23,807 bases of DNA from Acanthamoeba lenticulata (Eukaryota; Discosea; Longamoebia; Acanthamoebidae), in assembly GCA_002179805.1 (NCBI GenBank), contig NAVB01002407.1:1-23807 (forward strand). The letters are read 5' to 3'. The notes under the pieces are model-generated. The model ran no database searches and was not told the origin of the DNA. It saw only the letters and a list, made by a program, of their open reading frames with translations. Made by a program: the position numbers and the translations under genes. Positions within the stretch are counted from its first letter, which is position 1. Every line of letters begins with the position of its first letter. Shown here in pieces: positions 1 through 12,100 of this stretch.

Positions 1-1
1 C

Positions 2-160
2 GCCAGCGCTCGAGGCGGTGATGTCATCATCGACGGTGGTGAAGGTGGCGCTGATGGCGCTGTCCGCATCGCTAGCAAGACCGGTGTTGCCCACCTTGGC
101 CGCACTGACGTCACGACTGAGGTGAAGGGCTCGCTTCACGTCAAGCAGGGCGCTCAATTC
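2..160 (+). other. Gly/Asp-rich lead-in encoded at the 5' edge
   Basis: The first 50 or so residues differ from the main repeats. They are rich in Gly and Asp (GGDVIIDGGEGGADGAV), followed by the segment HLGRTDVTTEVKGSLHVKQG, which leads into hexads. The look is of a glycine-rich beta-roll or beta-helix stretch feeding into the solenoid. Because it is cut by the window edge, its true length and whatever lies N-terminal to it (signal peptide, virion anchor) cannot be seen. The codon at 122 is GTG within this stretch and is read here as Val, not as a start. Confidence 0.6.
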
Positions 161-3100
161 GACGAGATCGTCACCGTCAGTGGTTCGGTTGTCGTCGACG
201 GCACTGTGGATGCCAATGGCCTCACCGTTGCTGGCAGCGGTCTTTCCGTTGGCGGCGCGTCTACCCTTGACGGCAACGTCCAGATTTCCGGCATTGTGCT
301 CATCAATGGCGACACCGAAATCACTGGCACTCTCGGCGTTCAGTCAGCTGTTTCCTTCGGCGACAACGTCGACATCGATATCAACCTCAACGTCGGCGGC
401 GAGCTTGACGTTGAACTGCAGGCCGATTTCCGCAAGGGTGTCAATGTTCAGGAGGACGTCTCCATCGGCAGGCACCTGACTGTTGACGAGGACGCTGAGG
501 TTCGCGGAGAGATTCTCGTCGGCGGCTCGGCTCACGTGATTGGCGACCTTAGCGTTGGATCTGGCGCCTACGTCCACAGCGCGCATGTTGCTGATGGCCT
601 CTCCGTTGGTGGCGACGTCTCGCTGGCCGGCTACGTCTACGCCGACCGCAGCGCCTGGATTGGCGAGCACCTCCACATCGGCGAGTCCGTTGAGGTCAAC
701 GGCAAGCTGTCCGTCGATGGCGTGTCTACCTTCGGCGACAACGTCCAGATCGATGGCGAGGCTCGCATTCGCAAGAACCTTCGCGTGCTTGAGGGCGCCG
801 ATGTAACTGGCGACTTGACCGTCCGGTCTCAGGTCCGCCTCGGTAATGAGCTCCTTGTCGAGAAGGCTACCAGCCTCGGTGCTGGCGTACTCGTTTTCGG
901 TGACGCCACCCTCGCAAGTTCGCTCTCCGTCGCCGGGGCCACCTTCCTAGGTGAGACGTCGGTTTCTGGCGCCCTGCGCACCAAGAGCGCTGCGGTCGAT
1001 GGTGACCTCGACGTGAGCGGCAACCAGCTCGTCCAGGGTTCTCTTGCTGTTACCGGCGTGTCATCCCTCAGCGACGACGTCTACGTCTACGGCTCAGCTT
1101 ACATCAACACCGGCCTGACCGTTCAGAAGTCCGCTGATATCCGTGGTGATACCTCGGTTCGTGGTGACATCATGGCCGATGGCGACCTTCTCGTTGAGAA
1201 GGCCACCAGCCTCGGCGAGTCACTCTTCGTCCATGGCGAGGCCACCTTCAGCTCGGCTCTCTACGCCGCCAGCGCGGCCGTTGATGGCATCATCACTGCT
1301 ACCACTCTCTCCGTCAACGCCGACGCTGTCGTCGCTCGCGACATTGCCGTTGGCGGTGACCTTGGTGTTGCTGGTCGTGCCCAGTTCCGCCGTGACGTGT
1401 CCGTCGCCGGCAGCGCTGTCTTCGAAGGCGCCACCTACGCCAACTCGCTTGAAGTTGGCACTGGTGCCTCCATCACCGGAGACGTCAGCGTTCGCGGAAA
1501 CATCATGACCGATGGCGACCTTCTCGTTGAGAAGGCCACCAGCCTCGGCGAGTCACTCTTCGTCCATGGCGAGGCCACCTTCAGCTCGGCTCTCTACGCC
1601 GCCAGCGCGGCCGTTGATGGCACCACCACCACTACCACTCTCTCCGTCAACGCCGACGCTGTCGTCGCTCGCGACATTGCCGTTGGCGGTGACCTCGGTG
1701 TTTCTGGTACTGCCCAGTTCCGCCGTGACGTGTCCGTCGCTGGCACAGCTGTCTTCCAGGGCGCTGCCTCCGCCAACTCTCTCGAAGTTACCACCAACGC
1801 GGCCATCAGTGGCGATGTCACCGTCCGCGGAATGATCGCCACCGATGGCATGTTGTTCGTGGAGAAGGCCACCAGCCTCGGCGAGTCACTCTTCGTCCAT
1901 GGCGAGGCCACCTTCAGCTCGGCTCTCTACGCCGCCAGCGCGGCCGTTGATGGCACCACCACCACTACCACTCTCTCCGTCAACGCCGACGCTGTTGTCG
2001 CTCGCGACGTTACCATTGGCGGTGACCTCGGTGTTTCTGGTACTGCCCAGTTCCGCCGTGACGTGTCCGTCGCTGGCACAGCTGTCTTCCAGGGCGCTGC
2101 CTCCGCCAACTCTCTCGAAGTTACCACCAACGCGGCCATCAGTGGCGATGTCACCGTCCGCGGAATGATCGCCACCGACGGCATGTTGTTCGTGGAGAAG
2201 GCCACCAGCCTCGGCGAGTCACTCTTTGTCCACGGCGAGACCACGCTCGACGACAGTCTGCTCGTTGCGGGCAACGCTTTCGTTTCTGAGACCTTCACCG
2301 TTGGCAAGACCGCCACTATTGAGGGCATCGTGCGCGCTCAGTCCGACGTGCTCGTCGCTGGTGAGCTCCAGGTCGACAAGTCTACCAAGCTTAATGCTGA
2401 TATCTCCGTAGCCGGCCAGTCTTCGTTCGCCGGCAGCGTCGTTGCCGGCGCTGACGTGCGCGTCGTCGGCAAGCTGTCTGTGGAGAAGGACACCAGCATT
2501 AGCGGGCAAGTGTCCGTGCGCGGTGACGTGCACACCGATGGCAACCTCTTCGTCGAGAAGGCCACCAGCCTTGGTAGTGACCTCGTCGTTGATCGCGATA
2601 CTACACTCAAGGGTGCTCTCCTCGTCGGTGGGAACGCCGTTGTTTCCCAGTCTCTCACCGTGGAGAAGGCCGCTACGGTCAACGGTGTCGTCCATGCCTC
2701 TTCGAACGTCCTGGTTGACGGCGAGCTTCACGTCGACTCGGCCACCAAGTTGTTCAACTCCCTTTCGGTTGCGGGCTCGACCACCCTCACCGAGCATGTT
2801 ATCGCTCAGTCCAACCTCAACATTGCCGGCAGCACCTTCGTTGCCGGTGAGCAGCTCGCTGTTGCCGGCTTCGTCACCGTTCGCGGAAACGTCCAAACCG
2901 ACGGCGACCTCTACGTGGAGAAGTTCACCAGCCTCGGCCAGAACCTGCTCGTCAGGGGCCAGGCTACCGTCGCCGGTGCCGTCTTCGCCCAGTCCAACGT
3001 CGACGTTCAGGGCAACCTTGCCGTCACTGGGTCCTCCATCCTGACTGGTGACGTTGCTGCCCTAAGCGACCTCTCGGTCAAGCGTGACACCTACATTGGC

Positions 3101-6100
3101 CGTGACGCCGCTGTCGGTGGCGAGCTTCAGGTTGGCGGCAACACTTTCGTCGATGGCCACTTGGCTGTGACTGGTGTTGCTTCACTGAGCGATGACGTCT
3201 TTGTCTACGGCACGGCCAACGTCGGCACCAACCTCAACGTCGGTGGTGACTCAACCCTCCATGGCGCCCTTGTGGTGGGCGAGAACATCAAGGCCTACAG
3301 CAACGTCCTCGTCCAGGGCGCCACCAGCATTGGTGAGCTTCTCTTTGTCCACGGCGAGACTACGCTTGATGACGATCTGTTCGTCCACGCCACTGCCTAC
3401 GTCTCGCAGTCGCTCAGCGTGGGCAAAAGCTCCACACTCAAGGGTGATGTTCACGCTCATTCGAACGTCCTCGTCGGTGGTGACCTCCGCGTTGATGACG
3501 ACGCCTTCGTACGGGGTAACATCGATGTCACTGGTGTTTCGACTCTCCGGAACGACGTCTTCGTTCAAGGCGACGCCAACTTGGCCAAGAACCTTGATGT
3601 CCTCGGCGACTCTTCGCTTCATGGCATCCTCTCCGTGCGCGAGGACGTCAGGACTGACGGCAACCTTTATGTTGAGAAGGCCACCAGCCTCGGCGAACAC
3701 CTCTTCGTCCACGGCGAGACCACCCTCACGGATGACCTGCTTGTTGACGCCAACGCTTACGTCGCGGAAACCTTCACTGTTGGCAAGACCGCCACTGTCG
3801 AGGGAATCGTGCGCGCCTACTCCGACGTGCTTGTCGGCGGTGAGCTCAAGGTGGCCAACTTCACCGAGCTTAGTGATGACCTCTACGTCGCTGGACAGTC
3901 GTCGTTCGCCGGCAACGTCACTGCTGGCGAGGATATGCACATCTTCGGCGAGCTGCTCGTCGAGCAGGACACGAGCATCCGCGGCGAGATCTCTGTCCGT
4001 GGCGACGTGAGCACCGACGGCAACCTTTATGTTGAGAAGGCCACCAGCCTCGGCGAACACCTCTTCGTCCACGGCGAGACCACCCTCACGGATGACCTGC
4101 TTGTTGACGCCAACGCTGTGGTGTCACATTCGCTCACCGTGATGGAGACTTCCACGCTCGGCGGCATGGTCCGCGCGCTTTCCGACGTCGTCGTCGGAGG
4201 CGTTCTCCAGGTGAACAAGTTCACCGAGCTGCGCGACGGTCTCTACGTCGATGGCCAGTCTTCGTTCGCCGAGGACATGGCTGTTGGCGCCAATGTGCAA
4301 ATCTCCGGTGAGCTGCTCGTTGAGCAGGACACGAGCATCCGCGGTGAGATCTCCGTGCGCGGCGACGTGTACACTGATGGCTCTCTCTTCGTGGAGAAGG
4401 CCACCAGCCTCGGCCAGACGCTCTTCGTCGAGGGTGAGACCACGCTCGCGGACGACCTCCTCGTAAACGCCAACGCCGTGGTGTCGCAGTCGCTCACTGT
4501 GGAGAAGACCTCCACACTCGTCGAGGTTGTGCGTGCGCTCTCCGATGTTATGGTGGGCGGCGGTCTCCAGGTGAACAAGTTCACCGAGCTGCGCGACGGT
4601 CTCTACGTCGATGGCCAGTCTTCGTTCGCCGAGGACATGGCTGTTGGCGCCAATGTGCACATTGCTGGCGACCTCCTCGTTGAGCAGGACACGAGCGTCC
4701 GCGGCGAGATCTCCGTGCGCGGCGACGTGAGCACCGACGGTTCTCTCTTCGTGGAGAAGGCCACGAGCCTCGGCCAGACGCTCTTCGTCGAGGGTGAGAC
4801 CACGCTCGCGGACGACCTCCTCGTCGACGCCAACGCTGTGGTGTCGCAATCGCTCACCGTGATGGAGACCTCCACGCTCGGCGGCATGGTCCGCGCGCTC
4901 TCCGACGTTGTCGTCGGTGGCGGTCTCCAGGTGGACAAGTTCACCGAGCTGCGCGACGGTCTCTACGTCGACGGACTTTCATCGTTCGCCGAGGACATGG
5001 CTGTTGGCGCTAACGTAGATGTTGCCCGCGGCATCAACATTGGCGATAACCTGATGGTCGGCGGCCAGTCTACAGTTCGTGGTGACATGCACACCGACGG
5101 CAACTTGTATGTTGAGCAGGCCACGAGTCTCGGCAACACTCTCAACGTCGTGGGCGAAGCGACTCTTCAATCTGACCTCGTTGTCCAGGCTGACGCTGAC
5201 ATCACTCGCTCTCTTACCGTGGGCGAGACTGCGACTGTGAAGGGCATCGTCTACGCCCAGTCCGACGTGGTTGTGTCCGGTGAGCTCCTCGTGACGGATC
5301 ACACCGTCCTGCGGTCTACCCTGAGCGTAGACGGCCAGTCGACGTTCGAGGCTGATGTCGCCGTCCATGCTGACATCGATGTCTCTGGCTCGGTCAACGT
5401 CGGCGCTGCTCTCTCGGTCAAGGGCGCGGCCACCGTTCGCGGTGACGTGCGCACCGACGGTATGGTGTTCGTCGACAAGGCCACCAGCCTTGGCGCCACT
5501 CTTCTCGTCGTGGGCGAGACCACGCTCGAGGACGACCTGCTCGTCAACGCCAACGCCCACGTCAGCGAGTCGCTCAGCGTGGAGAAGACCGCCACTGTGG
5601 AGGGCATCGTGTACGCCCAGTCGCACGTGCTCGTCGCCGGCGAGCTGCACGTGGATGAGGCCACGCTTCTGCGGTCGACCCTCAGCGTTGACGGCCAGTC
5701 GACCTTCGAGGCTGACGTCGCTGTCAATGCTGACGTCGATGTGTCTGGCTCCGTGACTGTCGGTGCCGTCCTCTCAGTCGAGGGCGCGGCCACCGTTCGC
5801 GGCAATGTGCACACAGATGGTATGGTGTTTGTGGAGAAGGCCACGAGTCTCGGCCACACGCTCTTCGTCGAGGGCGAGACCACTCTCGAGGACGACCTGC
5901 TCGTCAACGCCAACGCGGTTGTATCGCAGTCGCTCAGCGTGGAGAAGACCTCCACGCTTGAGGGCATCGTTCGCGCTTACTCCGACGTGCTCGTCGGTGG
6001 TGAGTTGCACGTGAACAAGTTCACCGATTTACGCGACGGTCTTTACGTCGCAGGCCAGTCTTCGTTCGCTGAGGACGTGACGGCGGGCGCCAATGTTCGC

Positions 6101-9100
6101 ATCATCGGCGAGCTGCTCGTCGAGCAGGACACAAGCATCCGCGGCAAGGCTTCCGTTAGTGGCGACGTGCACACCGACGGCAACGTGTTCGTCGAGAAGG
6201 CCACCAGTCTCGGCAGGATGCTCTTCGTCCACGGAAAGACTACGCTCGACGACAATCTGCTCGTCAGCGCCAACGCCCACGTCAGCGAGTCGCTCAGCGT
6301 GGAGAAGACCGCCACTGTGGAGGGCATCGTGTACGCCCAGTCGAACATGCTCGTCGCCGGCGAGCTGCACGTGGATGAGGCCACGCTTCTGCGGTCGACC
6401 CTCAGCGTCGACGGCCAGTCGACCTTCGAGGCCGACATGCTCGTCAATGCTGACGTCGATGTGTCTGGCTCCGTGACCGTTGGCGCTGAACTGAGCGTCT
6501 CTGGCAAGGCCACCGTGCGCGGAGATGTTCGTACCGATGGTATGGTGTTCGTCGACAAGGCCACCAGCCTCGGTGCTACCCTTTATGTCGCTGGCGAGGC
6601 CACGCTCGCCGACAACCTCCTTGTTAATGCCAACGCCTACGTTCGGGACGCTCTCAGCGTGGGCGAGACTGCTACAGTTGATGGCGTCATTTACGCCCGG
6701 TCCGACGTGCTTGTTGATGGCCAGCTCCGTGTCATGCAGGCCACCGTTTTGCGGTCTACGCTCAGTGTTGACGGTCAGTCCACGTTCGAGTCCGACATGC
6801 TCGTCAACGCTGACGTCGATGTCTCTGGTTCTGTTACCGTTGGCTCTGCTCTCTCAGTTGAGGGCATGGCTACATTTAGTGGCGACGTGCGCACCGACGG
6901 TATGGTGTTCGTGGAGAAGGCCACGAGTCTCGGCCAGAAGCTCTACGTCGTGGGCGAGACCACGCTCGAGGACGACCTGCTCGTCAACGCCAACGCCTAC
7001 GTCAGCGAGTCGCTCAGCGTGGAGAAGACCGCCACTGTGGAGGGCATCGTGTACGCCCAGTCGCACGTGCTCGTCGCCGGCGAGCTGCACGTGGATGAGG
7101 CCACGCTTCTGCGGTCGACTCTCAGCGTCGACGGCCAGTCGACCTTCGAGGCTGACGTCGCTGTCAACGCTGACGTCGATGTGTCTGGCTCCGTGACCGT
7201 TGGTGCTGATCTTTCAGTCGAGGGTGCGGCCACCGTTCGCGGCAATGTGCGCACCGACGGAATGGTGTTCGTCGACAAGGCCACCAGCCTCGGCCACACT
7301 CTCTCTGTCGTTGGCGATGCCCGCCTTCTTGCCAACCTCGATGTCTATGGTGCCACCAACCTCTGGAGTGAGCTCTACGTCGATGCCGATGCCTCAGTCA
7401 CAGGCCTCATCAGCGTCGGCAGCGATCTCTCGGTCAACAACGACGCCATCATCGGGCGTAATGCTTTCGTGGAGGGTGCGCTCGACGTATCGAGCGAGGC
7501 CCGCGTCGGAGGCGCTGTGTCGCTGGAGGATGTGCTGCGTGTGGACGGCAACGTGTACGCGTTCGCCGATGTCCACGTGTCGGGTCTTCTGTCGGCTAAG
7601 AGCGATGCCCACGTCGAGGGCGAGCTGCACGTCAACAAGGCCACGAGCCTCGGCCACACGCTCGTAGTCGTTGGCGAGACCACGCTCGAGGACGACCTGC
7701 TCGTCAACGCCAACGCCCACGTCAGCGAGTCGCTCAGCGTGGAGAAGACCGCCACTGTGGAGGGCATCGTCTACGCCCAGTCGCACGTGCTCGTCGCCGG
7801 CGAGCTGCACGTGGATGAGGCCACGCTTCTGCGGTCGACTCTCAGCGTCGACGGCCAGTCGACCTTCGAGGCTGACGTCGCTGTCAACGCTGACGTCGAT
7901 GTGTCTGGCTCCGTGACTGTCGGTGCCGACCTCTCGGTTGAAGGTGCGGCCACCGTTCGCGGCAATGTGCGCACCGACGGAATGGTGTTCGTCGATAAGG
8001 CCACCAGCCTTGGTGCCGCCCTCTACGTCGTGGGCGAGACCACTCTCGAGGACGACCTGCTCGTCAACGCCAACGCCCACGTCAGCGAGTCGCTCAGCGT
8101 GGAGAAGACCGCCACTGTGGAGGGCATCGTCTACGCCCAGTCGCACGTGCTCGTCGCCGGCGAGCTGCACGTGGATGAGGCCACGCTTCTGCGGTCGACC
8201 CTCAGCGTCGACGGCCAGTCGACCTTCGAGGATGACGTTACGGTTAACGCCGACGCCTTTGTATCTGGCTCGGTCAGCGTCGGCTCTTATCTCTCCGTTC
8301 AAGGTGAGGCCTCCATTCGCGGCGATCTTCGTGCTCAGGGCAACGTCTATGTCGACAAGGCTACCAGCCTCGGCAATGCTCTCTACGTCGTCGGCCAGTC
8401 CACCCTTCAGTCCCGGCTGATCGTCAACGCCGACGCTTACGTCGCTAATTCGCTGACTGTCGCTTACTCTGCTACGGTTGCGAGCACCCTATACGCGAAA
8501 TATGACGCGATTGTCGATGGAGAGCTGAATGTGCAGGGTCCTACGCACCTGAAATCTATTCTGAGCGTCGACGGCCAGTCGACCTTCGAGGCTGACGTCG
8601 CTGTCAACGCTGACGTCGATGTGTCTGGCTCCGTGACCGTCGGTGCCGACCTCTCAGTCGAGGGCGCGGCCACCGTTCGCGGCAATGTGCGCACCGACGG
8701 AATGGTGTTCGTCGATAAGGCCACCAGCCTTGGTGCCGCCCTCTACGTCGTGGGCGAGACCACTCTCGAGGACGACCTGCTCGTCAACGCCAACGCCCAC
8801 GTCAGCGAGTCGCTCAGCGTGGAGAAGACCGCCACTGTGGAGGGCATCGTGTACGCCCAGTCGCACGTGCTCGTCGCCGGCGAGCTGCACGTGGATGAGG
8901 CCACGCTTCTGCGGTCGACCCTCAGCGTCGACGGCCAGTCGACCTTCGAGGCTGACGTCGCTGTCAACGCTGACGTCGATGTGTCTGGCTCCGTGACCGT
9001 TGGTGCTGATCTTTCAGTCGAGGGTGCGGCCACCGTTCGCGGCAATGTGCGCACCGACGGAATGGTGTTCGTCGATAAGGCCACCAGCCTTGGCGCCACT

Positions 9101-12100
9101 CTTCTCGTCGAGGGCGAGACCACTCTCGAGGACGACCTGCTCGTCAACGCCAACGCCTACGTCAGCGCGTCACTCAGTGTCAAGGAAACGGCTACCGTTG
9201 ACGGAGTCGTCTATGCTCAGTCCGATGTCTTGGTCGCTGGTGAACTCCGTGTTACGGAGGCTACTCTTCTGCGGGCAACCCTCAGCGTCGTCGGCCAGTC
9301 AACGTTCGAGGCCGACATGATTATCAATGCCGACCTCAGCGTTCAGGGCTCAGCCACCGTCGGCACTGATCTCTCGGTCCAGGGTGCCGCCACGATTCGC
9401 GGCAACGTTCATACGGACGGCAGCTTGTCGGTGGAGAAGGCCACCAGCCTTGGCCAGAACCTCCTCGTCGTTGGCGAGTCCACTCTCGCGGATGACGTGC
9501 TCGTTGACGCGGACCTCGTCGTCACTGGCGAGTCGAACCTGAAGGGCGACGTGTTCGCTGGCAACGACCTGTCGGTCACCCGCGACGCCGTCATCGGCCG
9601 CGACACCTCGGTCAAGGGCGATCTCGAGGTCACCGGTAACGCGCTCCTAGGCAGCAACCTTGTCGTCATCGGTGTTGCGACTCTGCAGGACAACGTGTTC
9701 ATCTACGGCAACGCTAAGGTTGACGAAGATCTGAGCGTCGACGGCGATGCGGACATTTCTGGCGATCTTTCTGTGCGCCAGGACATCATGACCGACGGCA
9801 GCTTGTCGGTTGAGAAGGCCACCAGCCTCGGTCAGAAGCTCTTTGTTGTGGGCGAGACCACTCTCGAGTCTGACCTTCTGGTAGATGCTGATGCTCACGT
9901 GACTGAGTCACTTACAATTGGCAATACCGCCACGGTGGAGGGCATCGTGTACGCCCAGTCGCACGTGCTCGTCTCTGGCCAGTTGGACGTGACGCAGGCC
10001 ACTCTTCTGCGGTCGACTCTCAGCGTCGTCGGCCAGTCGACCTTCGAGGCCGACATGATTATCAATGCCGACTTCAGCGTTCAGGGCTCAGCCACCGTCG
10101 GCACTGATCTCTCGGTCCAGGGTGCTGCCACGATTCGTGGCAACGTTCGTACTGACGGCAGCTTGTCGGTGGAGAAGGCCACCAGCCTTGGCCAGAACCT
10201 CCTCGTCGTTGGCGAGTCCACTCTCAAGGATGACGTGCTCATTGAAGCCGATCTTGCCGTCACTGGCGAGTCGAACCTGAAGGGCGACGTGTTCGCTGGC
10301 AATGACCTGTCGGTCACCCGCGACGCCGTCATCGGCCGCGACACCTCGGTCAAGGGCGATCTCGAGGTCACCGGCAACACGCTCCTCAGCAGCAACCTCG
10401 TTGTTGTTGGCGTTTCGACTCTGCAGGACAACGTTTTCATCCACGGCAACGCTCAAGTCAACAAGAACCTGAGAATCGACGGCGATGCGGACATTTCTGG
10501 CGATCTTTCTGTGCGCCAGGACATCATGACCGACGGTATGGTGTTTGTGGAGAAGGCCACGAGCCTCGGCCACACTCTCTACGTCGAGGGCGAGACCACT
10601 CTCAAGGATGACGTGCTCATTGAAGCCGATCTTGCCGTCACTGGCGAGTCGAACCTGAAGGGCGACGTGTTCGCTGGCAACGACCTGTCGGTCACCCGCG
10701 ACGCCGTCATCGGCCGCGACACCTCGGTCAAGGGCGATCTCGAGGTCACCGGCAACACGCTCCTCAGCAGCAACCTCGTTGTTGTTGGCGTTTCGACTCT
10801 GCAGGACAACGTTTTCATCCACGGCAATGCCCAGGTCGATAAGCATCTCAGCGTCCAGGGCAATTCGGATATCACCGGCTATTTGTCGGTTCGTGGCAGC
10901 ATGATGACCGATGGCGAGCTGTCGGTTGAGAAGGCCACCAGCTTGGGCGCCACTCTGCTTGTCGTTGGTGAAACCACAATCGACGACGCTCTTCTTGTGA
11001 CTGGCACCACCACAGTGCTAGATTCACTGTCGGTTGGTCACAACGCGGCCGTCTCAGCTGACTTCCGCGTCGGTGGAGACTCTTCGCTCGAGCAAAACCT
11101 CTGGGTGGGCGCAAGCGCTTCCGTGCACGACGACCTCGAGGTTGGCGGCAACGTTCTGGTTTCGGGCAGCCTCGCTGTTACGGGCATTTCGTCGCTGCAG
11201 GACAACGTCTACGTCTATGGCAACACCTTCATTGATCAATCTCTCGAGGTTAACCAGAACGCCGACGTCAACGGTTACCTCACCGTGCGCGGTGATGTTC
11301 TGACCGATGGATCTCTCTCCGTCGAGAAGGCCACAAGCCTCGGCGCCACGCTCTTCGTCGTGGGAGAGACCACGCTTGAGGACGACCTCCTCGTCAGTGC
11401 TGACGTTCAAGTTACGGAGTCGCTCACAGTCGGCAAGACGGCCACCGTGGTGGGCGCCGTGTATGCCCAGTCAGACGTATTCGTCGCCGGAGAGCTGGAC
11501 GTGACGCAAGCCACGCTTCTGCGGTCGACTCTCAGCGTTGACGGCCAGTCGACCTTCGAGGCCGACATGCTCGTTAACGCCGACCTCAGCGTCGACGGCT
11601 CAGCCACTGTCGGCACCGACCTCACCGTCGCACGCGCCGCCACTGTTCGCGGCGACGTGCGCACCAGCGGCTCTCTCTTCGTGGAAAAGGCCACGAGCCT
11701 CGGTCATAGACTCTTTGTTGAGGGCGAGACCACTCTCGATGATGACCTGCTCGTCAACGCTGATGCTCACGTGACCAGGTCGCTCACGGTTAGCGAGACA
11801 GCCACCGTGGCTGGCGTCGTGTACGCCCAGTCGAACGTGCTCGTCTCTGGCCAGTTGGACGTCACGCAGGCCACTCTTCTGCGATCGACTCTCAGCGTTG
11901 TCGGCCAGTCGACGTTCGAGGCCGACATGCTGGTCAACGCCGACCTCAGCGTCGACGGCTCAGCTACCGTGGGTACCGATTTGTTCGTTGAGGGCGCAGC
12001 CTCCATTCGCAGCGACATCCGCACCGACGGCATGTTGTTCGTGGAGAAGGCCACGAGCCTCGGCCAGACGCTTTCGGTTGTTGGCCACGTGAGCCTCCTC

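Larger units (their letters stand above)
3314..9433 (+). repeat. Central array A: seventeen consecutive 360-bp units
   Basis: Signature positions advance by exactly 360 bp from 3314 through 9434. Units at 3674, 4034, 4394 and 5834 are class A (KFTELRDGLYV, SSFAEDM or similar, EQDTSIRGE); the unit at 4754 starts as class A and switches in its last third. Units at 5114, 5474, 6194, 6554, 6914, 7634, 7994, 8354, 8714 and 9074 are class B (TATVEGIVYAQS, LLRSTLSVDG, QSTFEAD, VDVSGSVTVG). The unit at 7274 is class D. Class B copies share near-identical DNA: 7981-8220 and 8701-8940 differ at one base (8131/8851 region), and 7121-7275 is identical to 8921-9075. Confidence 0.92.

Noticed and set aside
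122..124. GTG as the start codon of the giant gene
   Set aside because: The frame is open upstream to the window edge with similar residue composition, and there is no ribosome-binding or start context.
7394..8302. Long antisense frames inside the array (also 3251-4072, 4124-4849, 17059-17877)
   Set aside because: They recur with the 360-bp unit and simply reflect the repeats read backwards; there is no independent start context or protein-like composition.
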